From the NCBI GenBank assembly GCA_033239525.1, contig BSYO01000008.1:10970150-11034149 (forward strand): a stretch of 64,000 bases of DNA. The letters run 5' to 3'. Both the position numbers and the translations under genes were made by a program. Below the pieces are notes generated by a model. That model was given only the letters and a program-made list of their open reading frames with translations. It did no database searches and was not told where the DNA came from. The stretch's first letter is position 1, and each line of letters opens with the position of its first letter. Positions 9,974-22,190 of this stretch are shown here, piece by piece. Origin of the DNA: Nepenthes gracilis (Eukaryota > Streptophyta > Magnoliopsida > Caryophyllales > Nepenthaceae).

Positions 9974-10334
9974 CACGTGCGTGTCGCCGCCCTCCCCTCA
10001 GGCGTCGCCGTTGGACTCCATTTGGGCTGGGTGGGCCTCGAGTGAGTCGGGCCCATTCTTGTAGAGGCCTCGTTTGCCCCGACATGTAGGGAGTGCTGGC
10101 CAGTGTGTCCGTATTGACCGTCCGGCTTGGCCGCCGTCGTGGAACGGAGGCGGTTGGCCCTCGATGTCCCAGCTTTGATTGGCCCACGTGCGTGTTGGCC
10201 GCCCTCATGAGAAAGCGTCCGCCGTTGGACTCCATTTGGGCTATGGCACAGTGATCGGAGCCCATTCTTGTAGAAGAGGCCTCGTTTGGGCCCGATGTGT
10301 AGGGAAGCGAGTCGGCCAACGTGTATTGGCCGCC
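9974..10334. repeat. Two-copy tandem duplication, about 210 bp period
   Basis: The block from CACGTGCGTG at 9974 recurs at 10185, including TTGGACTCCATTTGGGCT and CCCATTCTTGTAGA. The copies are diverged by substitutions and small indels. It lies in the U3 part of solo LTR L5. Confidence 0.75.
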
Positions 10335-10492
10335 AGAACATTTTGCCGCCTGGAACGGCGAACGAAGAGGAAAGGGCCAACTGATGGGTCGTGGGCACAC
10401 GAATAGAATAGCCCACATTATCGCAAAGCCTCTAAAGGCCAAATAAACCTGGCTATCGCTATAACTGTTTTGCAAGAAACTGCCGCTGGGAC

Positions 10493-10512
10493 GGTCAACG
10501 CTAACGTTGACC
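10493..10512. promoter_or_regulatory. Second GGTCAAC/GTTGACC palindrome in L5
   Basis: GGTCAAC-6 nt-GTTGACC, near the outer (U3) end of the minus-strand LTR. Confidence 0.5.
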
Positions 10513-10627
10513 GCCCTGCCTCCCCCAATCTGCAGCTATCATCTTACCTACTGGCCGTTAAACGCTGACGCCGCTTTAATTGCCTCCGAAACTTTTTGAA
10601 AAGCCCCATTATTGGTGTACTCCATCA

Positions 10628-11728
10628 CATACTGATATGTATTTGAAATTTTAATTTTGGTCCGTGAGATTTCTAATCAGGCTTTTGGACCTTCAACCCC
10701 TATACTACATGTCATAAATTGAAACGAGAGTATTAAAAAATTTGGAATCGATATTCTGAATTATCATTTAATACTTAAATTAATTTTTTTTTTTTATAGT
10801 AGGGTTAAAAACCATAACCGTAAAAGTTGGATTTTGCTGTTGGCCGTTTTGTTCAATCGCCATCACACAGCTTTTCCTGGGCCATGAATTATGGTGGGAG
10901 CATTTTGTGTTGGAATGTGCAAATCATAGTTGGAGCACTTTTGAGTTTGATACTATTCGAATTGTTTCTTTCTTATTCAAATAAGAAAGCTGGATCCTGT
11001 ATATAAATAGACGTTTGTATATTCTACTTGGAATATAATTCAACTTGAAATATAATTAATTAGACTTTTGTATATTCTAACCTAGATCCTGTATACAATA
11101 AATTAAAATGAAGTGTCTAGTATATAAACTTGCTTTCTAATTTACTATTTGACATTCAAATTAATATCGTATTAGATAAATTAGAAAGCAAATTAAATAA
11201 GTAATGAAAAAAGTTTTCAGGAGGACAAGCTCCAACATAGGGTATTTTTTTAGGAAGTAGGTTTCCTAAAAGATAAACTCCTAAATTTAAGTATATGCTT
11301 TAATGTTGTGGGAGTTATGTTTGAATAATTATGTTTAGCAAGAGATTGCTTAATTGTAACGAGAAATACAAAAGTTGTAGATGCACAATATGCCCCCTTT
11401 CTTGGACAAGGGGCATACATATATAAAGGCGTTTGGCTCGTTCAAAGGGCAATTCAAGTGACTTTCTGGCCTTTAATTTCCTTGATGTGGTTAACAAGAG
11501 ATTACTCTCATCTAATTATTTAGATTAATTTATTATTTAAGTATTTACTTAATTCTTTAAATTATTTTAACTAATAATGTCCTTAGGAGTCATAGTTAGA
11601 TTTGGGGGACCAAAGGGCCACTTATATGCAGAGGACTATTTATATGGTCTCTAAATGATGGGTATAGTAGTCCTTGGTCAGTTGTGCCTTCTAGAAGCGG
11701 GATTATTGACTTTTTCCAATATGGGTTG
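10628..11728. other. Gene-free AT-rich region
   Basis: No gene was recognised. A stretch near 11009-11030 (GTTTGTATATTCTA) recurs at about 11074, a short local duplication. TATGCCCC and GGGGCATA at about 11389-11416 form an 8-bp inverted repeat. The family, if any, is not identified. Confidence 0.35.
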
Positions 11729-13487
11729 TGTCACGATCTAGAAATATATACGTAGGTCAATAACAATAAATCACAATAATATAAAACTCTAATAGATAAT
11801 ATCAATAATAATAAACCCGACTCAGATGTGACAATGCAGGATCAAATGTATCAAAATCTGTACAGGATCTTATGAGATATAAATTCAGATATCATAATAT
11901 ATGATATGTTATCCATACATTACAATGGAGGTATCCAATATAATAATAACTCATCAATATAATATAACAACTCTAAGATGCCTCATACATGGACCAAGGG
12001 CCTCAACTGGCGATAAGTAATAGCCATAATACACCCCCAAGACTTGAAATATAACCAACATAAATATCTACTGACCAATAGAGATTTGTCACGTCAAATT
12101 ATGATCGAACTCCGACAAGTATATTTATATCACTAGTCTGAATAATTAAAATATAAGAATGTAAGTTAAGAACTTAGCAAGTATTATCATATGAAATAAT
12201 ACATATAAATCAATGAGAATAAGTTGCCATATATAAACATATAAAACAAACCATAAGATCCATCAAAATTACTAAAAATCAAGGAGATATTTTGTATTAA
12301 ATCATAATCTGTATCAAACAGTCCATTCGAAATATAATCAAGACAAATAACGATTAGGTCAAATTATATAGACATATCATATCATATGATCCGAGATCAC
12401 ATCACATAATTGTGACTGTTACCATATCTGAGTGGGACACAAACCATAGTTTGGATCCAAATTTCATAATCTCATATGCTGAAATCAAAAGAAATCGGAA
12501 CCAAATCATATAAATATAAAATATGTTTTGAGCTTAACACATATCAACACATAGGAGACAATTCTTATCGTCCACCTATGGGCTAAACGACGTATTTCAA
12601 ATCATAATTTACGCAAATATATGTAGAAATACAAAGTATGCACGAAATCAAAGAACAAAAAATTATTGGACCAACTTGAGGAAAGGTTTCACATATTCGA
12701 TAACCTTAGCTATGTCGGCTACATTTTAGGTCGGTAACTTAAGGCCCGATTATAATTTAGGCCAGTAATTCAAAGCTATCAATGTACTTTATCTCCCATA
12801 AGCTAGAAACCTACTCACCATATTTTGTCATTTGTGATTTTGAGTGTAATATCAAATTTAGTTATATATTAGGATGTCCACATATATTAATTTTTATCAA
12901 TTCCTTACGATGGTTCTCATTTAAATGTATAGTGAGGTAGGTCAACTACAATACACCTCAACCTTCCTACTGGTGGAAGGGAGCCACATATTACATATAT
13001 TTCCGTTGGGACTAAGCCTCTCCGTTAGGAGCAGTACCATACAAATCTCATGCCTCAGATGTGAAAATGATCCACTAGGGCCTCAGACCGTCATAGTCTC
13101 GTAGTGACCTTACCCCTGGTAGCATGCGTGTGGACTGACATAAGGTCTGATTTATGGTTCCACAACATATACATATCCAAATATACAAATATATCGTTCA
13201 AGTTTTTTCATAAATAACAAAACCTTCCAAAATAACAAATACAAATATAAAACCATTAAACAACCTATAAAATATACATGCATGCGCATAATAGATAGAT
13301 AGGATTTATAAAAATAACATACATATAAAAAAAACCATTAAAATATATACAAATATTATTAGACATAAAAATAGACCAAGGATTTGGATTACGGATACTT
13401 GCCTCAACCTTATACTTTACAAATCGGAAGAAAGAATGTTTCAAAATATCTGAATCGTGCTTTCTCCCTCCTTGGCCATGCGATACT
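11729..13487 (-). mobile_element. E0 3' LTR, distal part
   Basis: The plus strand starts TGTCACGATC, the reverse complement of the LTR end of elements A and B (GGGTCGTGACA type). Going up to 13487 it aligns in reverse with B LTR positions of about 53325 down to 50480, including the GAGGCAAGTATCC and LTR-end blocks. It stops at the E1 insertion. The missing proximal part of about 570 bp should lie beyond E1 but has been deleted there. It is the 3' LTR of the outermost, minus-strand element. Confidence 0.75.
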
Positions 13488-13741
13488 TGTAACACGCTGA
13501 TATTTTGACTCGGATTATTTAGTCATAGTAACAAATAATAGTAGTGATATTAGTAAATATTTTTAATAAAAATGGGTATTAAATAATTAATTATAAATGA
13601 CAAATAATAATAAATAAAAATAATAATAGATAATAATTAATAATAATTGGCAATGAATAATTGTATTAATAAGAAGTAATAATAGTAAATGATATTATAA
13701 TGACATATTAATAATGTATTAATAATAATAACAATTTTATA

Positions 13742-13763
13742 TAACAACAACAACAACAACAAC

Positions 13764-13829
<66 letters not shown>
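13742..13829. repeat. (AAC)n(AAT)n microsatellite
   Basis: About 7 AAC units followed by about 22 AAT units, near 250 bases into the E1 LTR. The 3' LTR has the same tract at about 37432-37505. Confidence 0.9.
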
Positions 13830-13830
<1 letters not shown>

Positions 13831-15482
13831 GGGATAATATGAAAGAAGGAAAGAAAAAAAAGGGAAAAGGAGGAGGAAAGAAGAAAAGGGAGGGAGGTGC
13901 AGTGGCAAATTAGGGGCGAAAGAAATGGAGGCTCCAGATGGGAAATCCAGCAAAACCCTAGAGGGATCCGGCATTACTTAAGGAGACATTAGGGTTAGGA
14001 GAAGAGAAACACACATGAACCAAAGAGGGAAGTCATACACAAGTTGAGGGGAGTAGCGGCCGTAGCCGGAAGTAAAGCAAGAAATCAATGCAAATAAAAT
14101 TCCTATCTTGCAAATTAAATTCTTCGTTTCTTCTTATTGATGATATTTCCTTACTTGCATGTCGTGATTTCATGAAAATCGGTTGTGTTCCGGGTTGAGA
14201 AGTTGAAAATGGAAGAACAAAGCCTACGACTTGATTGGTGAAAGTCTTGAACTATAAGGCTCTATGTTAAATTGGGGCTTGATAAATTGATCAATTGAGT
14301 TATAAAGTAATTGTTTTACATGTTATACCTTCTTATTTTGGATTCGGCGCAATCGGGGGAAACAGAACATCATGCTTTGTTTCCATCTTCTAAACCTAGC
14401 TCTGTGATCCGAAAGTGGCGAGAAGATGGTGAAGTGATTAGAAGGCGTATTCGAGCCGTATGGGTGGCATGTGTTGTACGTAGATGTAAAACGACGCGGG
14501 TGTATGCGTATACACAGATAGGATATATGCTAGATGGGCTTGCTACATGCATTTGTATGGACGTAGTTCGAATAAAATGTGTACATATATACGGGCAAAT
14601 ATGATATTACTAAGTAAGTAATTTCATGACCTTCCATTTCTAGCAAGTAAATCAATTCCTTTCTTCTTATTGATGTTAATTTTTAAGTCAATTGTAGAAA
14701 TCGGGTTGTATTTGTTTCTAAAAGTGAAGAGTTGGGAAAATAGGACCTCGGCTCTATGGTGAAAAATCCAATTTTTTTTTGGCATTTTATGATGATTTGG
14801 GGCACAAAATTTTGTTGCTAATAGTATTCAATCTTTATTTCTTTTCATGTGGGAAGAGAAAGCTTGAGTATTTTCCTAATTTTTGGTGGAAATCAATGGT
14901 GAGCATGGAATAGAGCACTCTACTCTGTTGGTGTTGCCGAAATGGTAAGGAGGAGATATAGAAAATGATGATGCTAATGAGTCATATGGGAATTGATTGT
15001 ATGAGTATGTACATATATACAATTATATAGATAAATATAAATAAATATAAATGTGTGTAGTGTATATACGGACGAATGTATGGGCAGCATATATATGGAT
15101 GAATGTGGATATGAGTATATATATTCATATGTGTATATAAATATATGGTAGGTCTTATGCCATGTACAGATTCTAGGTGTGTATAAATACATATGCATTA
15201 CACAGGTGTGTATATATAAGGTAGGATGTGTATATATATATAAATGTTTATATGCATATTTATATGTGTTGGTGTATATATTAGTTAATAAAAAAAAAAT
15301 GTACATGATATGTGTGTATGTGTGTGTGTATAAAAGTACATGAGGTGTACGTCTATATATATATATTAGTATGAATGGCATATGCATATGTATCTATGCT
15401 CATATTGAAATTTATTATATGTGTTGAAATTATAAGTAGATTGAGGAGAAAATTAATAGTATATATTATTTTAATTGACCTT

Positions 15483-16885
15483 TGTAGGGTTCGAGTATTC
15501 AAATTCCATGAAATCATAATTTATTGAGTTAATATAATTGATATAAAGGATATTAAATGTAGAAATTGGGTCAAAAGGTTCGAAAATCAACTCAAGTAAC
15601 TCGGCCTGGTGCAGGATTGTGGCAGGCCCAAGGCATGCCCGAGGCGCAGGGTAGGGGAAAATTTTCAGAACCGCTGTGCCTAATCCGCGCTCAAGTGGAT
15701 ATTCCAAAATGGCCGCACCTGATGAGCGTGATTTTCAGAACACCCATGCTCAAATGGCGCTAGACTTGCGTTCGAGCATTGAAATTGTTAAAAGGCGCCA
15801 CCTGCTCCTTTTTTGCCATTTTTGTGCGACATTTGCAGAGAGTTGAGAGAGAGAGAGAGGTGAAGGGGAAGGGAAGAGAAGAGAGAGAGAGGTAAAGGGG
15901 AAGGGAAGAGAAGAGAGAGAAGGTGAAGGAAAGGCTCTGAGAATTCCCTAAGGAATTAAGAAGTTATGAAATTGGACCGAGAAATGTTCATTAGATAGTA
16001 TATTTGGCATACTTTAATATATTATAGTGGAAGATCATTGTCTGTTAAGAACATTTTTGTAGCTAAGGCCCTGTTTATAGGGTTATATGTAGATGACCCG
16101 CCTCTGGGCCTTGAATAGGAGGAGAAGGTTTTTGATTGTGTAGGAGCGAATACAATTCAGGCTTCAATCAACCATTCATTTAGTTAGTAAGGCCTACTGG
16201 GTTTGATTCCTAACTAAAATAAATTTTCGGCATGATTTGATCAGTAAGAAAAAGGAAACGAATTGAAGGAATTTGGAATGTATTATGAAAGTATTTCTTT
16301 TCTAATCATATTTTATGATTATTCATTCATCTCTATTCCTTTCAATATGTACTGTTATATTTCAAATCTAAAGTATGCATATTCCTTGATGTATATATGT
16401 GCCTTTCTAAGTATTTGGTTCACTCAATTATTATTTTTGCTAATTCTTCAGATAATCAGTATGAGCTTCTACCTAATGAATAGGAATGAAGGATTAGTGC
16501 CTAATTTTTAGGCCTTGAGGATGTCGTATGATGTCATTTCGATATTGTCTTTTGTATTTTTGGTATAGTAGTTATTCTTTTGGATTGAAGAGTTGTATAT
16601 ATGTATTATTTTATAATTAAGACAATAGATGTATGTTTTAGTTGAAACCTAGTATATATTGGACTATAATAGGCTTCTGCAAGTTTGATGGTATTTGCAG
16701 TCATCTTTTTGAATTAGGTCCGACAAGGTAACATATTTCAATTCGTTGTTGGAGCTACAAGGTTATGGCATGTTGTGGATCCTGTGTATTTGTGGATGTT
16801 TATTTTGATGAATTTTTATATTACAATTTGTATTTAGTTTGACAAATGTTAGGATATATGGTAATCTGAAATCGGGTTTGTCACA
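15483..16885 (+). mobile_element. Solo LTR L3
   Basis: 1403 bp from TGTAGGGTTCG to GGGTTTGTCACA, with a perfect target duplication ACCTT at 15478-15482 and 16886-16890. It belongs to the same family as L1 and L2: the blocks TATTATAGTGGA and GGCCCTGTTTATAGGGTTATATG match L1 near 38610 and 38690. No internal region remains. A GA-rich repeated stretch lies at 15842-15940. Confidence 0.85.
15842..15940 (+). repeat. GA-rich tandem repeat
   Basis: GAGAGAGAGAGGTGAAGG and GGGAAGGGAAGAG blocks repeat about 2.5 times with a period near 44 bases. It lies in L3, probably in the transcribed leader. Confidence 0.7.
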
Positions 16886-18696
16886 ACCTTCATAGAGTTA
16901 ATTAGGGTAGTTGGATAAATGAGAATGGTGAGTTTGTTCAGTAGCGATGAAATAAAAGGGTAGTCTATGGCCTTAGAAATAACATTTGATACACTTGGAG
17001 GATCGATGATAATCAAATCAAACATTTAAAAGGGTTGATAAAATATTTAGAGTTTCTGAGATTTTTTTCCTATTCCGGTGAAGAACATTTTTTTTGTGTT
17101 GGCCTTGACTATGTGTGTAAATGTTATTAGTATTTTATAGACAAGTAAATGAGAGTGTGTAAAGACTTATGATAACCGGACGAATATGTGTGGCGACCCA
17201 AACCTAAATAGTTAAAACACGTGGCTCGAGCCGCTCACGCAGACTAAAAATTTAAAACAAAATATTACAATTCCACATTTCAAATATTTTCATTCATTTG
17301 AATTACTACATCATGATAACCCAACAAAAGAGAAATACATAAATCGCAATGACAAAATAAATCTCATCATTCTGCTATCAGAACCATCTTCTCATGTGTT
17401 TTTCCTCCGAGGTAAATGCTGCCAAATCAATCTGGAGCTAAGAAAACACAAGGGTGAGCCAAAGCCCAATAAATGATATAATAAAAAACGCTAACAACAA
17501 TAACGATCTCGGATACCATCTACCAAGGTCTCAACATACTCTGACAACCTACTATATCCGAGACAGATTGTAACACGTTGTAAATATGACTCTAGGCAAA
17601 TGGGTCTCACAAGACCCGAATATCCAAAAATAACAAGAGTGCCAATAAACAATGGAAATCCCCTGGAATCCGACATTAACAATGATTGGGGATTTCCCCG
17701 GTCCATATGTCAGCGAGAACGACCAGCATGATCACGACCACAATATAACATGGATTCCACTAAATCCGAGTATCACAGGATCCACACAAGGATACTGCCA
17801 CCAAACAAATGAGGTACTCACAATCATAGAATATCTCAAGAAATCACCCGGATCTTATTCCGCCACTGTGATCCAAAGGCTGCGTATATCCCCCGATAGC
17901 TGGATACTTGCGTGGGCTACCTGATACTCGCAAGTTTGACCTCTGACCAAATCCATGGTCCACAGAGACTCTGCCCCACAAAGTACAGACGTCTCCCGAG
18001 CATGCTCATCATCATGCTCCTCTTCCAACTCTATCAGGTACGGAAGACAACGCACACGTCAAACCCAGCATCTCCCGCCATGATACCCACGATATCATGA
18101 TCTATGATGATCACAGGGCATAAGCATCCCGCCACGCTAGGCAATATACCTCAACACCACCAAGATATGGAAATCAATATCAGATAAGTGTAGACCACAT
18201 TAAAGTACCAAAGCCTCTTATTCGACCAGATACTTTAATATTTTCACACACTCTCATCAACCTTGACCGTAAGACGCCAATGAGTACACATACTCACACA
18301 CCGAATATAATGGAAATAACGCTTTGCAACATTAATAACAGAATGTTGTTCGATGCTGACCAGACCGTACTCACACAATCAAATCCAACACAAAGGAACG
18401 TATTTCAGAACATCCAAAGGAATACAAGGATCGAGATATGATCAGCTCGACTATTTCACTATTTTTCTATTTTATTCGGGAGCGATGCCTACGACTAAGA
18501 CCAACAATATTTTTATTTTAATTTTCATCCCCAATTAATTTTACAAGGTTCCAACAAATTAATTGGCTATATCTATTTTTTCATACAATCAATATCACTC
18601 GAACACAAGGCCGACACACCTTTATAAATACAACATACGCATACTTTAAATATTCTCTATGCTCTTTACCATACACACACGTATAATCACATATTA

Positions 18697-18763
18697 ACAT
18701 ACATATATATATATATATATCCAAGTACATTCCCACATATATACATACATACATACATATATA

Positions 18764-18810
<47 letters not shown>

Positions 18811-19525
18811 GCACATATCGCACACATATATCCATGTTCACCATCCCCCAAATTCCAGCCCAACACTTGGCCCACTAAACACACACACACAACTCAGGCC
18901 CACCAACATACACCCACAACTCAGGCCCAACACTCACACACTAAAACACACACACACAGCCCAGGGCCCAACATACACCAAACACATCCTGGGCCTAGCC
19001 CAACACACACACACACATATATCAACATTCCACACCAACCCTCATCAACCGGCCCAGCCCATGGCCTAACACCACCCATGGCCACGCCAACCTAGGGCCC
19101 ACACACACGCACGTTTACACAACCACACATGCTGAACACACACGGCATTCACTTGCACATACTCTCACACACACACACAGCATCACCTGCTGTTTCTCCG
19201 CACCACACACACACCCAACGCACACAAGTACGCACACAGCAGCTCAACTGCTTCTCCACACCCACGCACATACACCCAAAACACACACGGCTACACTCAG
19301 CCATTCACACCCACGCCATCAGACACCATCCCACTACTACACACGCACAACCACACTGTCAACCCCACGGTTACACTCACACACAAAGACCAAAGACACC
19401 CATTGGCAAAGCAACACACACGCTGCTCACTCCATTCTGCCACACACACCCGCACTCATAACACGCACACCCTGCACATGTATATTTATACGTATATGTA
19501 CACACACAGTACACAATAATTGTAT
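18697..19525. repeat. Microsatellite-rich block in L4
   Basis: It contains (AT)n at about 18703-18720, (CT)n at about 18769-18796, (AT)n at about 18797-18810, and then about 650 bases of interrupted (CA)n and CACACA motifs. The His-Thr-rich frames in this stretch are repeat translations, not genes. Confidence 0.85.
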
Positions 19526-20157
19526 ATATGTATACACACAATAACCGAACCCATACCAAAATTTACAAATCTCTCCTTCACAGACTCTCGGCAAAAAACA
19601 GAACGCGATGCTCTGTTTTTCGCGATTTCTGTCTTCCGAACACCATTCGACCAAATTCACAGCAACAAGTAGAATATAAGAGGAGAAGAAGAGGAATACT
19701 GATTTTGCAGAGAGAAATGGCCGGAGAGGAAATTTACTTGCGATTTGAACAGAAATGACAGTAGAGGAAATTGGCTTGCAAAATTAGGGAAGAACGATAG
19801 TAGAGGAACACTTGCCTGATTTTCGTAGTTCCAGAGCACGGTTTGGGGTCGGCTTCACCACAGCTCCGGTTTCGGCTTCAGATTTTGGGAATCGGCTTCA
19901 GCAGCATGATGGCCAACACGACCGCACAGCCATGAATCGACAACGGCGATGGAAGACGATGCCTCAGGATGAACCACGCCTCCCTTTTTCTCCCACTCAC
20001 AGCTCGTTTTCTTCCTTCTTCACTCGGCAGCACACACCCACACATTTGCGAGGTTAAATAGGGATGTGGAGGTGGAATGGGGAGGGAACAAAGGGAATCG
20101 GGCGTTAGGCGATGTGGCAATATTTGAACGGCCCCTGCAAATGCCATTGTGAGCGAG

Positions 20158-20300
20158 AGAGAGAGAGAGAGAGGAGAGACGAGAGGAAGAAGGTGGGGAC
20201 GCGAGAATGACAGAGGAGGATTCGAGAAGGATGTGAGGTGGCAAGGGATTTGTTAATTAATATATATATTAGTTATTATTATTATTATTATTATTATTAT
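20158..20300. repeat. (GA)n and (ATT)n tracts in L4
   Basis: A (GA)n run near 20155-20175 and an (ATT)n run near 20274-20301. They lie in L4, where the (AAT)-then-purine order on the minus strand matches the LTR design of E1, A and B. Confidence 0.75.
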
Positions 20301-21343
20301 TTATACGTAAAACTTATACATACATATATATATATATATATATTATTACTATCCCATAAATAGATATATATATATATTTTTATTTATTTTCTTCTAATAT
20401 ATGTAATAAATTTAATTTCACCCAATTAAATTTCAATCTTCTTGATAAAAATATTCGGGCATTACAATAGGAGTTTGTGAGACATTGGAATAGTCTATAC
20501 TTTTCTGATACCTATTCCATCTCGGAGGTTGAGGTCATTGATTTTAAGGAGGAATGCTTATAACCTAGTGACCATCGTAGATGATGATATTAGGGATATT
20601 GTTGGCGATGGGTATTATAGATGGTTTGAGTATGATACGGGTTCATCCTTTAGGAGGATTGTATGGATAGTGGGGATACCATGGATACTGAATAACCTTG
20701 TGGTACTTATTTTGCCGTTGGGGAGTAAATACACGGTCTTTTGTTCACTATGACAATATAAGATCCATGGAGATTATTATGATTTCATATAATTGTGATC
20801 TCGTATTGAGTTGACGATTAGATTCGATGGAATCCATGTTGCATTCTTAATATTCAATCGTTCATATAGCTTTTGGGTCGTGGATCTGACTTATTATTGA
20901 GGTTTGAATAGGGGTTCATATATTACCTGTTATTATCAATTTTCTACATTGTTGTTATTATTCGAGATGCTTACTTTTATTCCTCTGTTGTTGATTATAT
21001 TTATTTGTTGAGTATTCGATTTATTCTTGTATTTTATTGATTCCAAATTTTATTGATTGCATAATGCGGGTCGAGGGATCCTACTTTTGCTATAGAACTT
21101 CAAGATATAGATGATATTAGAGATAGAGGCTCATGAGGAGAAGCTCTAGGGTTAGTTTCATTGATTGATATTTTATTTAGATATTATTGGGACTGCATTT
21201 CTAGGATAATAATATTGTAAACATTTATTATCTTGAAAGAATTTATTATGACAATTATAATTATTATGTTGACTATAATTTTGGATTTTCTTGTGGTCGG
21301 TCTGAACCGAGTCGGGGGACTCGGGTTCATGTCGTCACAGTTA

Positions 21344-21354
21344 TGGTATTAGAG
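21344..21354 (+). other. E1 primer-binding site
   Basis: TGGTATTAGAG, four bases after the LTR end CACA; one base differs from TGGTATCAGAG. It marks the start of the E1 internal region. Confidence 0.75.
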
Positions 21355-21749
21355 AATTAATGTTCTATGAAAAACACTTGAGTATTTTACACCTTGTTGA
21401 TATTTAAGGATATTAGGTAATTGAATAGGATATGGGAATTTAGATTATTTTGGATAGTTCTACCTTTGAGTAGAGGATTGCATGTCTTTTTGGTGATTTA
21501 GAGGATTTGGTATCATAACATTTGGTTCATCAAGTAATTTGAGGACTTAGAAATCAGAGATGCCCGAGGAATTTTGTAGTCCTTAAATGAGTTAAGGACT
21601 TATAAAATCTTGGTGAGCTCTAGTCAATGAATTGATTGTATAGTTTGGGGCTTGTTGTTGGTAGATGTCTTAGGTTGCAAGTCTATGGACGAATCCAAAA
21701 TATTAAAATAGGTTTATTCTAAGCTCTTTATTTTGTAGGATGTCGGAAT

Positions 21750-22190
21750 AGTAAGGTGCGAACTTGGAGAATTCACTAAGAGTTTTCAATGACACCCATA
21801 CGAAGAATTCAGATATTTTAAGAGGACTCCAACAAGTAGACCAATGTGTAGACCAAGCCATTAATACCTCGATTTGCAATTCATGGAAGACAGAGACAAT
21901 AACTTCTATTGTTCCCACACTCAGCGAGAATGGACAATCAAAGCTGATTGTTTTATACTTTGAAAGTAAGTCATTATCGTCCTCATCAATCAAGAGGCAA
22001 AATATTAGCAATCCTAGCGATAAGCAACGTTGTTTTAAGTGTGGAAAGATCGGCTATATCGCCAAATATTGCAAGACGGCTGCGACAACAACTACGGTGA
22101 TAGTATTTCTAGCAAGCTAAAAGATTCCTTGTCTATATTACATTGTTGCCAATTAGGACATTTCGCCAAGCAATGCAAAGCTCGATAATA
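21750..22190 (+). pseudogene. E1 gag C-terminal relic with zinc knuckles
   Basis: A 118-residue open frame (21764-22120) ends with CFKCGKIGYIAKYC, a CCHC nucleocapsid knuckle in which His has become Tyr. About 60 bases later a second frame reads HCCQLGHFAKQCKAR and stops: a second, truncated knuckle. Two adjacent knuckles are known from some plant gypsy gag proteins. The capsid part upstream is not recognisable, and no protease follows. Confidence 0.7.

Larger units (their letters stand above)
9115..10627 (-). mobile_element. Solo LTR L5, gypsy-type
   Basis: The ends resemble those of E2 LTRs: the plus-strand left end GATGCGTC (first T lost) and right end CCATCA. The 5-bp target duplication CATAC is perfect (9110-9114 and 10628-10632). 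On the minus strand a TATA-like CCATAAAAAGG lies near 9588-9597, giving the orientation. The 9500-10450 part is GC-rich and contains a tandem duplication and two GGTCAAC palindromes. There is no internal region, so it is a solo LTR left by recombination. Long open frames on both strands at 9640-10475 are by-products of GC-rich repeats. Confidence 0.75.
17189..20466 (-). mobile_element. Solo LTR L4
   Basis: On the minus strand it starts TGTAATGCCCGAATA and ends GGTCGCCACA, 3278 bp. The flanking duplication is ATATG (17184-17188) versus ATAGG (20467-20471), one mismatch. The start motif is of the TGTAAYNCCC type seen in E1 and E3. It carries CA-rich, CT and AT microsatellites. There is no coding relic. 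Confidence 0.7.
13488..21339 (+). mobile_element. E1 5' LTR, split by L3 and L4
   Basis: Own segments are 13488-15482, 16891-17188 and 20472-21339, about 3.16 kb in total. It starts TGTAACACGCTG and ends GTCGTCACA. It matches the 3' LTR segments at 23964-24214, 37422-37515, 39648-40375 and 47572-48312. It includes an (AAC)n(AAT)n tract, a purine-rich leader, and an AAACCCTAG telo-box-like motif near 13953. Confidence 0.75.

Noticed and set aside
9799..10475. Two long minus-strand open frames (205 and 199 residues)
   Set aside because: They overlap each other in different frames within the GC-rich tandem duplication of solo LTR L5 and show no domain; GC-rich repeats keep several frames open by chance.
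11389..11416. TATGCCCC/GGGGCATA inverted repeat as a terminator or small RNA gene
   Set aside because: A single 8-bp stem without other support in an AT-rich, gene-free region.
14974..15387. 137-residue Tyr/His/Ile-rich minus-strand frame
   Set aside because: Translation of TATATG and TGTGTA-type simple sequence in the E1 LTR. The E1 3' LTR copy (47974-48204) gives the same type of text with different breaks.
19129..19461. 110-residue His-Thr-rich frame
   Set aside because: Translation of a (CA)n-rich microsatellite block in L4.
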